The notes under the pieces are model-generated. The model ran no database searches and was not told the origin of the DNA. It saw only the letters and a list, made by a program, of their open reading frames with translations. 64,000 bases of DNA from Betaproteobacteria bacterium (GTDB lineage: Bacteria; Pseudomonadota; Gammaproteobacteria; Burkholderiales; Burkholderiaceae_F): assembly GCA_016861185.1 (NCBI GenBank), contig BOKW01000001.1, positions 558,001 through 622,000 of the forward strand. The letters are read 5' to 3'. The position numbers were made by a program, and so were the translations under genes. Positions 28,660 to 39,565 of this stretch are shown here, in pieces (the first letter of the stretch is position 1; every line of letters begins with the position of its first letter).

Positions 28660-29052
28660 ATGTCCGAATCCGGCCGCGTTCGCGTCGACAAATGGCTGTG
28701 GGCCGCGCGCTTCTTCAAGACGCGCTCCGCCGCCGCGCAGGCGATCGAGCTGGGCCGCGTGCGAGTCGAAGGCGAGCGGATCAAGCCCGCGCGCGAGGCG
28801 CGCATCGGCGAGCGGATCGAGATCCAGATGGTCGATACGCGGATCGACGTGGTCGTGCGCGCGCTTTCGACCATGCGCGGACCCGCGCCGGTCGCGCGCA
28901 CGCTGTACGAGGAAACGGAAGAGAGCATCGCCCGCCGCGCGCGCCGCGCCGAGGCGCGCAAGCTCGCGGCCGAGCCGGCGACGACGATCAAGGGCCGGCC
29001 GACCAAGCGCGAAGGGCGCGAGTTGCGCCGGCTGCAGCGCGGCGGCGCGTGA
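28660..29052 (+). CDS. hslR: heat-shock protein 15, S4-domain RNA-binding protein
   Basis: 130 residues. S4 domain at the N-terminus: RVRVDKWLWAARFFKTRSAA, ELGRVRVEGERIKPA. The C-terminal half is an Arg/Lys/Glu-rich helix ending RELRRLQRGGA. Hsp15 recycles stalled 50S subunits carrying nascent chains. TATCAT at 28648-28653 is six bases before ATG 28660 and no SD is seen, so a leaderless mRNA is possible. Divergent from the ABC importer. Confidence 0.92.
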   Translation: MSESGRVRVDKWLWAARFFKTRSAAAQAIELGRVRVEGERIKPAREARIGERIEIQMVDTRIDVVVRALSTMRGPAPVARTLYEETEESIARRARRAEARKLAAEPATTIKGRPTKREGRELRRLQRGGA

Positions 29053-29076
29053 AGCGGACGCGCCGCGTGCGCCGGT

Positions 29077-30147
29077 TCAGACGCTCAGCTCGCGCGAGAC
29101 GATCCTGTACTTGAAGTTCTCCGGATCGAGGCTGTCGAGCCGGCCGTCGGCGGTTTCCGCCTGCGGATACATCAGGAAAGGAAGCTGCGCGCCCTTCGAC
29201 CCGGGCAGCTTCACGTCGTGCGCGTAGTTGTATGCGAGCCAGTTGCCTTCCCAGTTGCCGAACAGGAACGCGCGCATCTGCTTGACGACGTCGTCGTTCA
29301 AGCTAAGGTTCGGCCGCTCCTCGAGCACGACCTTGCGCACGTCGGCCGGATCGACCGGCACCCAGCCGATGCCCTGCGCGTAGAACTCGGCGCGGCAATG
29401 CTGCGCCTTGGTGATGTCGCCGAGCCGGCCCATGCTCTTGTAGCCGCGCGGCGACTCGACCACGCGCACGCCGTAGACGTCGCGCGCCGGCACACCGGCC
29501 GCGCGGCACAGCGCGACGAACAGCGCGTTCAGATCGGCGCACTTGCCGCCGAGCGCACCCGTCTCCAGCATCGCCTTGACGTCGCCCACGCCGCAGCCGC
29601 GCGTCTTCGGATCGCGGAAGGTGTTCTCGACGGTCCAGTCGTAGATCGCGCGCGCCTTGGCCACGTCGGTGCGCGCGCCCTTGGTGATCTCGTCGGCGGT
29701 CTTCTTGACGATGCCGTCGGTGGGCATCAGCTCGGTGGGCTTCAGATACAGCGCCTGCTCCTCGCGCGTCGCGAGCATGCCGGCGCCCGGCTTCAGCTCG
29801 ACGTTGCGCTCGCGCACCGCAAAGCGGCTGGCGACCTCGATGACCGGCTGCGTCTCGCCCGGCCTGAACTGGGCCGACACCATCGCCGCCCGATAGGTGG
29901 GCTCGTAGACGATTTCGACCTTCTCGGCGTTGCCGCTCCAACTGTTGGCGAGCGTCTTGAAGTAATCGGTGTCCTGCGACAGCGGCAGCGGCATCCACGC
30001 GCGCACCTGGCCCTTAGCTTGCGCGATTTCGAGGTGGGCGGTGGTTTCGAAGGTGCGCCATTTGCGCGACTGCGCGCGGGCGGCGAAGGGAACGGCGGCG
30101 ATCAGGGTCGAGGCGGGAACGGCTTTGAGCAGCGTGCGTCGTTTCAT
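29077..30147 (-). CDS. exported transglutaminase-like protein
   Basis: 356 residues. N-terminus MKRRTLLKAVPASTLIAAVP, a twin-Arg type signal. Transglutaminase-like core with Cys in GGKCADLNALFVALCRAAGV, His in AQHCRAEFYA and Asp in GWVPVDPADV, so the catalytic triad is complete. Likely a periplasmic cysteine peptidase or amide hydrolase. AGGAG lies upstream of ATG 30147. Downstream on the same strand nothing follows; upstream is the TlpA-like gene, separated by 221 bp. Confidence 0.85.
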   Translation of the reverse strand: MKRRTLLKAVPASTLIAAVPFAARAQSRKWRTFETTAHLEIAQAKGQVRAWMPLPLSQDTDYFKTLANSWSGNAEKVEIVYEPTYRAAMVSAQFRPGETQPVIEVASRFAVRERNVELKPGAGMLATREEQALYLKPTELMPTDGIVKKTADEITKGARTDVAKARAIYDWTVENTFRDPKTRGCGVGDVKAMLETGALGGKCADLNALFVALCRAAGVPARDVYGVRVVESPRGYKSMGRLGDITKAQHCRAEFYAQGIGWVPVDPADVRKVVLEERPNLSLNDDVVKQMRAFLFGNWEGNWLAYNYAHDVKLPGSKGAQLPFLMYPQAETADGRLDSLDPENFKYRIVSRELSV

Positions 30148-30368
30148 GTCGGTCTCCTTGAGGCTATCGACTAGCGACGTTCGGTTGCGTAGCGGACCGG
30201 TTGACGGTCGAGTGCCACGGACTGGCTCATCCGTGCGAGCGACCGGCTGGACCGCTGCGTAAGACGGGGGGACAAGGTCATGACACCTCCCGAGGTTGCG
30301 GCGCGAGGTGCGCCGGATCGATGAGTCGCGCGGGAACGCGCGATCTTGCAGCTCGCGGGGATTATGCG
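30148..30368. other. intergenic region upstream of the transglutaminase-like gene
   Basis: No gene. A minus-strand CATAAT at 30366-30361 could be a -10 for a 210-nt leader; no matching -35 was found. Confidence 0.3.
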
Positions 30369-30926
30369 TCAGCGTGCGTCGCCCTTCGCCATCAATCGGC
30401 GCAGGGTCTTTTCGACTGAAGGCGCGGACCAGTCGATGCTGCCGACCAGCGCGTAGCGGATGTTGCCGGCGCGGTCGACGACGTAACTGCTCGGAAACAC
30501 GCGCGCTTTCCAGGCCCGCGCCACTGCGCCGTCGGTGTCGCGCACGATCGGGAAGTCCACCGGTACTTTCTGCAGGAACCCGCGGATGCGCGGCACGCCT
30601 TCCTGGTAGTTCACCGCGAGGATCTCGAACGGCTCGCCGCGCAGCTTCTCGCGCAGGCGTTGCATCGAAGGCATTTCCTCGATGCAGGGTTCGCACCAAG
30701 TCGCCCAGAAGTTGACGACGACCACTTTGCCCTTGAGGTCGGCAAGCGTGAGCGGAGCGCCGTCGAGCGTCTTCAGCTCGATCGGCGGCGCGGCCGCCGG
30801 TCCGGCCCACGGCTTCAGTTCGGCTTGCGCCCAGGCGAGTGCATGCGCGAAAGCCAGCAGCAGCGCGAGCGCCAGCGTCGACGCGCGGCGCAACTCCATC
30901 GGGTTCGAGGTCGATCGCGGCATCAT
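30369..30926 (-). CDS. TlpA-like thiol:disulfide oxidoreductase
   Basis: 185 residues with an N-terminal signal sequence or anchor (LALALLLAFAHALAWAQA). Thioredoxin fold with the redox motif in NFWATWCEPCIEEMPSM and cis-Pro region YVVDRAGNIRYAL. Periplasmic reductant for cytochrome c maturation or similar. GGAGG precedes ATG 30926; an internal ATG at 30899 is also possible and would place the signal nearer the N-terminus. Confidence 0.88.
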   Translation of the reverse strand: MMPRSTSNPMELRRASTLALALLLAFAHALAWAQAELKPWAGPAAAPPIELKTLDGAPLTLADLKGKVVVVNFWATWCEPCIEEMPSMQRLREKLRGEPFEILAVNYQEGVPRIRGFLQKVPVDFPIVRDTDGAVARAWKARVFPSSYVVDRAGNIRYALVGSIDWSAPSVEKTLRRLMAKGDAR

Positions 30927-30986
30927 GGAATTCTGCCTCCGGCCAACGCGCCGTAAATCCGCGTTATTCCCGAGTGTGAACGCGGG

Positions 30987-32168
30987 TCAGGGCGCCGAGA
31001 TCGGACGCGCCGCGCGCACTTCGCTGCGCAGCCAGCGACGGCGCCACCAGCGGCGCAGGCGCGACGGCCGGTCGGACAGGATCCGCTGCGTCCAGAACAC
31101 GGCGAGCAGCGCGAGCGCGAGCAGGCTCATCGCGGCGATCGTCAGCCAGAAGCCGTCGTGCCGCTGCACGAGCGGCATCGCCTCGAAGTTCATGCCGAAG
31201 ATGCCGGTGATCAGCGTCAGCGGCGCGAACACGGCCGTGATCACCGTCAGCAGCCGCACGACCTGGTTGGTCCGGTGCGCGGTCGCCGAGAAGTGAAGCT
31301 GCACGGCGGTCTCGAGCGAGTTCTCCAGCCGCTGCGCGTGCGTGTGCACGCGCCGCACGTGGTCGATCACGTCGGCGATGCGCACGAGGTATGCGTCGCT
31401 CTGCTGGGGTTCCGGCGTGGATTCGAGGTAGCTGTCGCGCAGCTCCTGCAGGGCGTCGTGCTGTTCCTCGCACAGGTTTTCGAGCTTGCGGATCTCGATA
31501 CGCGCGTCGAGCAGCGCGGACCAGTCGGCGAACGGCCGGCGCGGATCGAGCAGTTCGCGTTGCCAGTGGTCGAGCTTTTCGGTCAGCGGCTGGCGCAGCT
31601 CGAGGTAGCGGTCGACCATGCCGTTCAGGAGCCGCAGCATCAGCTCCTCGGGTCGCTGCGGCAGGCGCGCCAGATGCGCTTCGCCGTTGATCGTGCCGCC
31701 CTTCTGCGCCGTGCGCGTGCGGAACTCGAGCAGACGATGCCGCACCTGGTCGATCGTGCGCGACTGCGCGTTGCGCACGGTCACGAGCAGCCGGTCGAAG
31801 ACGAAGAAGGTCACGGGCCGTGTGGCGATTTCCTGCAGGCGGCGGTGCCGGCCGCGCGCGCCGCGCGGCTGCTCGATTTCGGTCAGCGGCTGCGATTCGC
31901 CGAGCGCGAGCTTGCGGAAGACCAGCATGTCGTAATCGCTGGTCGAGTCGAAGAACGACGGGTGCTGCAGGTTGACGGCATCGCGCAGGTGCAGGTCGAA
32001 CACGCGCACGCCGCCAGCGAGCCGCGCCATCGTCTCGCGCAGGCATTCGGGATCGGCGGCGAACTCCTCGTGCGTGACGTCGAGCCAGACGAAACCGGCG
32101 TCGCGCGGCGATTCCGGAACCGCCTCCAGACTTTGCGCCTGGTCGGGCAGGACGTGGATCGCCTCCAT
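30987..32168 (-). CDS. corA: CorA-family divalent cation transporter
   Basis: 393 residues, longer than the ~316 of Escherichia coli CorA. Large cytoplasmic N-terminal funnel, then two membrane segments: LLTVITAVFAPLTLITGIF ending in the selectivity motif GMNFE, and FWLTIAAMSLLALALLAVFW. A basic C-terminal tail (RRWWRRRWLRSEVR) follows. Transports magnesium and related ions. Starts 9 bp after hemB stops, hence probably co-transcribed. Confidence 0.9.
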   Translation of the reverse strand: MEAIHVLPDQAQSLEAVPESPRDAGFVWLDVTHEEFAADPECLRETMARLAGGVRVFDLHLRDAVNLQHPSFFDSTSDYDMLVFRKLALGESQPLTEIEQPRGARGRHRRLQEIATRPVTFFVFDRLLVTVRNAQSRTIDQVRHRLLEFRTRTAQKGGTINGEAHLARLPQRPEELMLRLLNGMVDRYLELRQPLTEKLDHWQRELLDPRRPFADWSALLDARIEIRKLENLCEEQHDALQELRDSYLESTPEPQQSDAYLVRIADVIDHVRRVHTHAQRLENSLETAVQLHFSATAHRTNQVVRLLTVITAVFAPLTLITGIFGMNFEAMPLVQRHDGFWLTIAAMSLLALALLAVFWTQRILSDRPSRLRRWWRRRWLRSEVRAARPISAP

Positions 32169-32177
32169 CCGTTGCGC

Positions 32178-34011
<1,834 letters not shown>

Positions 34012-34193
34012 GTTCGGGCGGGGCGGCGGCGTGGATCGCCGTGCGGCGGATCCGACGGGCGAGTTGAGTAGAATACGCGCCCGGCGAAGGTCGGCCCGCG
34101 CGCGCGCGCGGAATGCCTCGCGCGGATCGCGGCGCGCAGCGCGGGGGCTGCGGCGCCGGTCCGAAACTCCAACAAGACGACGAAGGCATTTCG

Positions 34194-34844
34194 ATGATTT
34201 CGACGACGGGCCGCCGCTTCGTGGTGATGGCGCTGTTCGCGCTGGCGGCGGCGCAGGGCGGGTACGCGCAGGACAAGGCGACCCCGAAACCGGATCTCGC
34301 GAAGGGGCAGCAGATCGTGGGGCAGGTGTGCGCCGCGTGCCATGGCACCGACGGCAACTCGACGATCGGGGCCAACCCGAAGCTCGCCGGACAGCACGCC
34401 GACTATCTGATCAAGCAACTCCTCGACTACACGGTCAAGCCGGGCGCGCAGAAGCCCGCCCGCGAGAACAGCGTGATGGCGGGCTTCGCCGCGACGCTGT
34501 CCGACGCGGACCGGCGCGACGTTGCGGCGTTCCTGGCGGTGCAGAAGCCGAAACTCGGCGTCGCCCGCAACCGCGATACGCTGGCGCTCGGCCAGCAGAT
34601 CTATCGCACCGGGATCGCCGACAAGGCCGTGCCCGCGTGCGCGGGTTGCCACAGCCCGAACGGCGCCGGGATCCCTTCGCAGTACCCGCGGCTCGCGGGC
34701 CAACACGCGGAGTACACCGAAGCGCAACTGAAGGCCTTCCGCGACGGCGTCCGCCGCAACAACGCGCCGATGATGCAGATCGCCGCGCGGTTGTCGGACG
34801 CCGAGATCAAGGCGGTTGCGGATTACATCGCCGGCCTGCGCTAG
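34194..34844 (+). CDS. cytochrome c4 (dihaem)
   Basis: 216 residues. Signal peptide about 1-26 (FVVMALFALAAAQGGYAQ), then two class I cytochrome domains with haem sites CAACHG (about residue 48) and CAGCHS (about 148). Methionine ligands are likely in NSVMAGFA and APMMQIAA. Periplasmic electron carrier to terminal oxidases. GAAGG precedes ATG 34194. A TAGAAT at 34069-34074 may be its -10. Convergent with guaC, 8 bp between stops. Confidence 0.93.
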   Translation: MISTTGRRFVVMALFALAAAQGGYAQDKATPKPDLAKGQQIVGQVCAACHGTDGNSTIGANPKLAGQHADYLIKQLLDYTVKPGAQKPARENSVMAGFAATLSDADRRDVAAFLAVQKPKLGVARNRDTLALGQQIYRTGIADKAVPACAGCHSPNGAGIPSQYPRLAGQHAEYTEAQLKAFRDGVRRNNAPMMQIAARLSDAEIKAVADYIAGLR

Positions 34845-34852
34845 CGTCGCGC

Positions 34853-35896
34853 TCAGTTCCGGCCGAACACCTCGTTGACCTGCTGCGTCACGCGCACGAA
34901 GGTGGTGCGTTTGGACAGTTCCTTGAGCCGGCGCGCGCCGACATAAGTGCACGCCGAACGAACGCCGCCCAGGATCTCCTGCACGGTGTTGGCGACTTCG
35001 CCGCGATAAGGCACGAGCACTTCCTTGCCTTCGGCCGCGCGGTATTCGGCCACTCCGCCCGCGTAGCGCTCCATCGCGGCCTTGCTGCTCATGCCGTAGA
35101 AGCGCTTGAACTTCTCGCCGCCGCGTTCGATCAGTTCGCCGCCGGACTCGGTGTGGCCGGCGAACATGCCGCCGAGCATCACGAAGTCCGCACCGCCGCC
35201 GAAGGCCTTGGCGACGTCGCCCGGCGTCGAGCAGCCGCCGTCGGCGCAGATGAGTCCCCCGAGCCCGTGCGCGGCGTCGGCGCATTCGATCACCGCCGAC
35301 AGCTGCGGATAACCCACACCGGTCATCTTGCGCGTCGTGCACACCGAGCCCGGCCCGATGCCGACCTTGACGATGTCCGCGCCCGACAGGATCAGCTCCT
35401 CGGTCATCTCGCCGGTGACGACGTTGCCCGCCATGATCACGAGCTGCGGCCACGCGGCGCGGATGCGCTGCACGAAAGTCGCGAACGCCTCGTGGTAGCC
35501 GTTGGCCACGTCGATGCACACGTACTGGATCGCGCCCGGGCCGGCCGCTTCCATCACGCGCGTGAACTTCTCCTCGTCGACTTTCGTGATGCCGATGGAA
35601 TAGAACGCCGCCGACTTGCGTTCAAGCGAGCGGAAGAACTCGACGTACTGCTCGACCGCGTAGTGCTTGTGCAGGGCGGTCGACAGGCCGAAGCGGTCGA
35701 GCGCGCGCGCCATCTCGAACGTTCCGGTCGTGTCCATGTTGGCCGCGACGATTGGGATGCCGCGGTACTTGACCGGCGCATGGCGGAAGGCGAACTCGCG
35801 CGCGATGTCGACGTCCGAGCGCGAGGTCAGCGTCGAGCGCTTCGGACGGATCAGCACGTCCTTGTAGTCGAGTTTGACTTCGTGTTCGATGTGCAT
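34853..35896 (-). CDS. guaC: GMP reductase
   Basis: 347 residues, IMPDH/GMPR fold. Catalytic Cys lies in [20 protein letters not shown], with flavin-free NADPH-dependent deamination of GMP to IMP. Other marks are [14 protein letters not shown] and [20 protein letters not shown], and [15 protein letters not shown] for the K+ and monovalent loop. AGGAGGTGT precedes ATG 35896. The leader contains a terminator-like hairpin (see 35927-35960). Confidence 0.95.
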   Translation of the reverse strand: MHIEHEVKLDYKDVLIRPKRSTLTSRSDVDIAREFAFRHAPVKYRGIPIVAANMDTTGTFEMARALDRFGLSTALHKHYAVEQYVEFFRSLERKSAAFYSIGITKVDEEKFTRVMEAAGPGAIQYVCIDVANGYHEAFATFVQRIRAAWPQLVIMAGNVVTGEMTEELILSGADIVKVGIGPGSVCTTRKMTGVGYPQLSAVIECADAAHGLGGLICADGGCSTPGDVAKAFGGGADFVMLGGMFAGHTESGGELIERGGEKFKRFYGMSSKAAMERYAGGVAEYRAAEGKEVLVPYRGEVANTVQEILGGVRSACTYVGARRLKELSKRTTFVRVTQQVNEVFGRN

Positions 35897-35926
35897 GCGA
35901 CACCTCCTGTCGTCCGGCGCGGACGC

Positions 35927-35960
35927 AAAAAACGCCGGCCCTGAGGCGGGGTCCGGCGTT
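35927..35960 (-). terminator. terminator-like hairpin in the guaC leader
   Basis: On minus, AACGCCGG (35960-35953) pairs with CCGGCGTT (35938-35931), extended past a bulged A by CCC/GGG, then a run of six T. It lies 31 bp upstream of guaC and downstream of a -10-like TAAAAT (35971-35966). The upstream neighbour msrP is divergent, so no gene needs terminating here: attenuation or protection of guaC mRNA is possible. Confidence 0.6.
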
Positions 35961-36081
35961 GCGGCATTTTAGCCCCGCGCGGCGGGAACGCCGAACGCGC
36001 GCCCGGGTCAGACGTAAGCTTTGCGCCGCTGCGACGACCGAATCCCGAACGAGCAACACAACCGATCCTCCGACAGCCCCG

Positions 36082-37050
36082 ATGCCGACGACCCGTTATC
36101 CCTGGAGCGCCCCCCGCGACATCGCGCCGTCCGAAATCACGCCGCGCGCCGTGTGGATGCGCCGACGCGAGCTGCTGCAGGCCGCGGCGGCCGCCGGGTT
36201 GGCGATCGCCGCCCCGCGCGGGTCCGCGCAGCCGGCCGACGCGCGCAAGCTGCCCGCGAAGTCCGGGCCGTACTCGACGATGGAGAAGCCCACGCCGTAC
36301 AAGCTGATCACGGAGTACGTGAACTTCTACGAGTTCGGCACCGAAAAGGACGATCCGCCGAAGTACGCGCCGAAGCTGCTGCGTACGCGACCGTGGACCG
36401 TACAGGTCGACGGCGCAGTGAAGAAGCCGCGCGCGTTCGACATCGAAGAGCTGCTCAAGCTCGCGCCGTTGGAGGATCGCGTCTACCGGCTGCGTTGCGT
36501 GGAAGCGTGGTCGGCCGTCGTGCCGTGGGTCGGTTATCCGCTCGCGGAACTGATCAAGCGCGTCGAGCCGACCGGCAACGCCAAGTTCGTCGAGTTCACC
36601 ACACTCGCGGATCCGAAGCAGATGCCGGGGCTGCGTTCGCCGGTCATCGACTGGCCGTACACGGAAGGGCTGCGGCTCGACGAGGCGATGCATCCGCTGA
36701 CCTTGCTCACCTTCGGCCTGTACGGCGAAGTGCTGCCGAATCAGAACGGCGCGCCGGTGCGCATCGTCGTGCCCTGGAAGTACGGGTTCAAGAGCGCGAA
36801 GTCGATCGTGCGGATCCGCTTCGTCGAGAAGCAGCCGCTCAACAGCTGGCAGAAGTCGGCGCCGCACGAATACGGCTTCTACTCGAACGTCAATCCGACG
36901 CGCGACCATCCGCGCTGGAGCCAGGCGACCGAGCGCCGCCTCGGCGAAGACGGCCTCTTCACCAAACGGCGGCCGACGCTGATGTTCAACGGCTACGCGG
37001 AGCAGGTCGCGTCGCTGTACGCGGGCATGGACCTGCAGAAGTTCTACTGA
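36082..37050 (+). CDS. msrP: periplasmic methionine sulfoxide reductase, molybdopterin subunit
   Basis: 322 residues. Twin-arginine-like leader [20 protein letters not shown] (about 29-48) for folded export with molybdopterin. The molybdenum-binding Cys is in [21 protein letters not shown]-terminal half includes [18 protein letters not shown]. Repairs oxidised methionines in periplasmic proteins using electrons from MsrQ, whose start codon overlaps this stop by one base. Confidence 0.94.
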   Translation: MPTTRYPWSAPRDIAPSEITPRAVWMRRRELLQAAAAAGLAIAAPRGSAQPADARKLPAKSGPYSTMEKPTPYKLITEYVNFYEFGTEKDDPPKYAPKLLRTRPWTVQVDGAVKKPRAFDIEELLKLAPLEDRVYRLRCVEAWSAVVPWVGYPLAELIKRVEPTGNAKFVEFTTLADPKQMPGLRSPVIDWPYTEGLRLDEAMHPLTLLTFGLYGEVLPNQNGAPVRIVVPWKYGFKSAKSIVRIRFVEKQPLNSWQKSAPHEYGFYSNVNPTRDHPRWSQATERRLGEDGLFTKRRPTLMFNGYAEQVASLYAGMDLQKFY

Positions 37051-37715
37051 TGCGGCCGGCGACCGACGCGCGTGCATTGCCGCGGCCGGCGCGCGTGCCG
37101 GCGGCGCTGTCGGCGGGCGCCCATGCGCGCGTACGCGGCGCGCTGTTCGCGCTCGCGCTCATGCCGTTCGCGCGGCTCGTGTGGCTTGCGGCAAACGATG
37201 GACTCGGCGCGAATCCGGTCGAATTCGTCGTCCGCTCGCTCGGCACCTGGACGCTGGTGTTCCTGTGCATCACGCTCGCGGTGACGCCGCTGCGCTGGGC
37301 GACCGGCTGGGCCTGGGTGCTGCGGCTGCGGCGGATGTTCGGACTGTTCACGTTCTTCTACGCGACGCTGCACTTCCTCGCGGTCGCCGGCATCGACCTC
37401 GGATTCGACTGGACCGCGATCGTCAAGGACATCGCCAGGCGGCCGTTCATCACCGTCGGCTTCGCCGCCTATGTGCTGCTGATCCCGCTCGCCGCCACGT
37501 CGACCAACGCGATGGTGCGCGCGCTCGGCGGGCGCAACTGGCAGCGGCTGCACCGCCTCGTGTACTTCATCGCGCTGCTCGCGCTTGTCCACTACTGGTG
37601 GCACAAGGCAGGGAAAAACGACTTCGCGCAGCCGACCGTCTACGCGGTGATCATCGGCCTGCTGCTCGGCGTGCGCCTGGTCCGATGGGTCAAGGACCGT
37701 CGGCCGCCGTCCTAG
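37050..37715 (+). CDS. msrQ: haem-binding membrane subunit of the MsrPQ system
   Basis: 221 residues, about six membrane segments and conserved histidines (FYATLHFLAVAG, RLHRLVYFIALLALVHYWWH) that bind haem. Passes electrons from the quinone pool or flavin reductase to MsrP. Translationally coupled to msrP (TGATG). Its stop codon overlaps the stop of lysA on the opposite strand. Confidence 0.94.
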   Translation: MRPATDARALPRPARVPAALSAGAHARVRGALFALALMPFARLVWLAANDGLGANPVEFVVRSLGTWTLVFLCITLAVTPLRWATGWAWVLRLRRMFGLFTFFYATLHFLAVAGIDLGFDWTAIVKDIARRPFITVGFAAYVLLIPLAATSTNAMVRALGGRNWQRLHRLVYFIALLALVHYWWHKAGKNDFAQPTVYAVIIGLLLGVRLVRWVKDRRPPS

Positions 37716-38986
37716 GGCAGCACCGACTCGCCGGCGAACAGGTCTTCGACGCGCTCGCGCCGGCGTACGCAATAGACGCGATCGCCGTCGACGACCACCT
37801 CGGCGGCGCGGCCGCGGGTGTTGTAGTTCGACGCCATGCTCATGCCGTACGCGCCGGCGCCCATCACCGCGATCAGATCGCCGGGCGCAAGCGCAAGCGC
37901 GCGCTCGCGCGCGAGCCAGTCGCCGGATTCGCACACCGGGCCGACGACATCGCAGACGATCGCCCCGGAATCGCGCGGCCGCACCGGCTGCACGTCCATC
38001 CACGCGTCGTACAGCGCCGGTCGCATCAGATCGTTCATCGCCGCGTCGACGATGGCGAAGTTCCTTTCCGCGCCGCGCTTGACGACGATCGTGCGCGCGA
38101 GCAGCGCGCCGGCGTTGCCGACGACCGAGCGGCCCGGCTCGACGAGGATCGTTTTGTCCGCATGGCCGCGCGCATCGACGCGCGCGAGCAGCGCGGCGAT
38201 CAGCTCGCCGATCGCGGGCGGCACTTCGTCGCGGTAGCAGATGCCGAGCCCGCCGCCGAAGTCGACGTGATGCAGGCGGATGCCGTCGCGCTGCAGCTCG
38301 TCGACCAGGTCGAGCACGAGATCGGCCGCATCGACGTAGGGTTTCAGTTCGGTGATCTGTGATCCGATGTGGCAGTCGATGCCGACGACCTCGACGTGCG
38401 CCAGCTTCGCCGCGCGGCGGTACAGCGCGACTGCGTCGCTCCAGGCCACGCCGAACTTGTTGCTCTTGAGCCCCGTCGCGATGTAGCGATGCGTCTTCGG
38501 GTCGACATCGGGATTGACGCGCACCGACACCGGCGCGCGTTTGCCGAGCCGCGCGGCCACGCGCTCGATCGTCTCCAGCTCGGCGACCGATTCGAGATTG
38601 AAGCAGAGGATGCCCGCGGCGAGCGCCTGCGCGATCTCCTCTTCGGTCTTGCCCACGCCCGAGAAGACGACCTTGCGCGGATCGCCGCCGGCGGCCAGCG
38701 CGCGCGCCAGTTCGCCGCCGGAGACGATGTCGAACCCGGCGCCGAGCCGCGCGAGCAGGTCCAGCACCGCGAGGTTCGAGTTGGCCTTCATTGCGTAGCA
38801 GACGAGCGCGGGCCGTCCGGCGAGCGCGTCGCGGTACGAGCGGAACGCCGCTTCGATCGCCGCGCGCGAGTACACGTAGGTCGGCGTGCCGAAGCGCTGT
38901 GCGATCGCTTCGAGCGGGACGCGCTCGCAGTGAAGCGCGCCGTCGCGCAGCGCGAAGGCGCCGTCGGCCGGACTCGATGACTTCAT
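37712..38986 (-). CDS. lysA: diaminopimelate decarboxylase
   Basis: 424 residues, PLP enzyme for the last step of lysine synthesis. The PLP lysine is in YAMKANSNLAVLDLL, phosphate loop HVDFGGGLGICY, HIGSQI, and EPGRSVVGNAGALL. The Cys region CDVVGPVCESGDW completes the fold. ATG 38986 overlaps the lptM stop by 4 bp, so lptM-lysA are coupled. Its TAG overlaps the msrQ TAG (37712-37715). Confidence 0.95.
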   Translation of the reverse strand: MKSSSPADGAFALRDGALHCERVPLEAIAQRFGTPTYVYSRAAIEAAFRSYRDALAGRPALVCYAMKANSNLAVLDLLARLGAGFDIVSGGELARALAAGGDPRKVVFSGVGKTEEEIAQALAAGILCFNLESVAELETIERVAARLGKRAPVSVRVNPDVDPKTHRYIATGLKSNKFGVAWSDAVALYRRAAKLAHVEVVGIDCHIGSQITELKPYVDAADLVLDLVDELQRDGIRLHHVDFGGGLGICYRDEVPPAIGELIAALLARVDARGHADKTILVEPGRSVVGNAGALLARTIVVKRGAERNFAIVDAAMNDLMRPALYDAWMDVQPVRPRDSGAIVCDVVGPVCESGDWLARERALALAPGDLIAVMGAGAYGMSMASNYNTRGRAAEVVVDGDRVYCVRRRERVEDLFAGESVLP

Positions 38987-39177
38987 TTCTTCTCGTCGGT
39001 CGACGCCGGCACGTCGGGCGTCTTGCGCTCTGGCGGCGGCGCCGGCGGTTTCGGCGGATACGGCCAGGTCGCGCCTTTCGGATAGCCCGGCAGATACAGC
39101 GGGCCCTTCTGCCCGCAGGCGGCGAGCGCGAACGCCAGCGCCGCAGTCAATACAATCGTGCACGTGCGACCGAGCAT
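38983..39177 (-). CDS. lptM: LPS translocon maturation lipoprotein LptM
   Basis: 64 residues. Lipoprotein signal with lipobox LAAC and then GQKGPLYLPGY, the motif that defines LptM/YifL, which helps LptD fold with correct disulfides. Proline- and Lys-rich tail. TAGATT (39189-39184, minus) is six bases before the ATG. Overlaps lysA by 4 bp. Confidence 0.9.
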   Translation of the reverse strand: MLGRTCTIVLTAALAFALAACGQKGPLYLPGYPKGATWPYPPKPPAPPPERKTPDVPASTDEKK

Positions 39178-39204
39178 GCGGGCAATCTAACACGGGCCGA
39201 TCAG

Positions 39205-39528
39205 ATGACGGAATCCGAATTCCTCGAGCTGGCCGAACAGACGCTCGACGCGATCGAGGCCGCCGTTGAGGCCGCACCGATCGACGTGGACGTCACGCGC
39301 GCCGGCAACGTCCTGACGCTGGAGCTGGCGGACGGTTCGCGCGTCGTGGTCAACAGCCAGGCGCCGATGCAGCAGCTCTGGGTCGCCGCAAAAAGCGGCG
39401 GCTTCCATTACGAGCGACGCGAAGGCCACTGGCACGACACGCGCGACGGAACGGAGCTGTTCGCCGCGCTGTCGCGCATCCTCTCCGCGCAGGGGGGAAC
39501 GCCGGTGCTGCTGCGGTCGCGCGCGTAG
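39205..39528 (+). CDS. cyaY: frataxin-like iron-sulfur assembly protein CyaY
   Basis: 107 residues. Acidic first helix MTESEFLELAEQTLDAIEAA and the strand core NVLTLELADGSRVVVNSQAP, then QLWVAAKSGGFHYERREG. Regulates cysteine desulfurase activity. Divergent from lptM, 27 bp between starts. Confidence 0.93.
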   Translation: MTESEFLELAEQTLDAIEAAVEAAPIDVDVTRAGNVLTLELADGSRVVVNSQAPMQQLWVAAKSGGFHYERREGHWHDTRDGTELFAALSRILSAQGGTPVLLRSRA

Positions 39529-39544
39529 GCGACGCGCGCCGCTC

Positions 39545-39565
39545 GCGATCAGAAGATCTGATCGC
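39545..39565. terminator. hairpin overlapping the ponA stop
   Basis: GCGATCAG (39545-39552), loop AAGAT, CTGATCGC (39558-39565). It lies at the convergent ends of cyaY and ponA and covers the ponA stop codon. No T tract follows on either strand, so termination is uncertain. Confidence 0.35.

Noticed and set aside
35961-36081. Purine riboswitch in the guaC leader
   Set aside because: About 120 nt are available, but I could not find a conserved purine aptamer core or three-way junction; only the hairpin with T run is supported.
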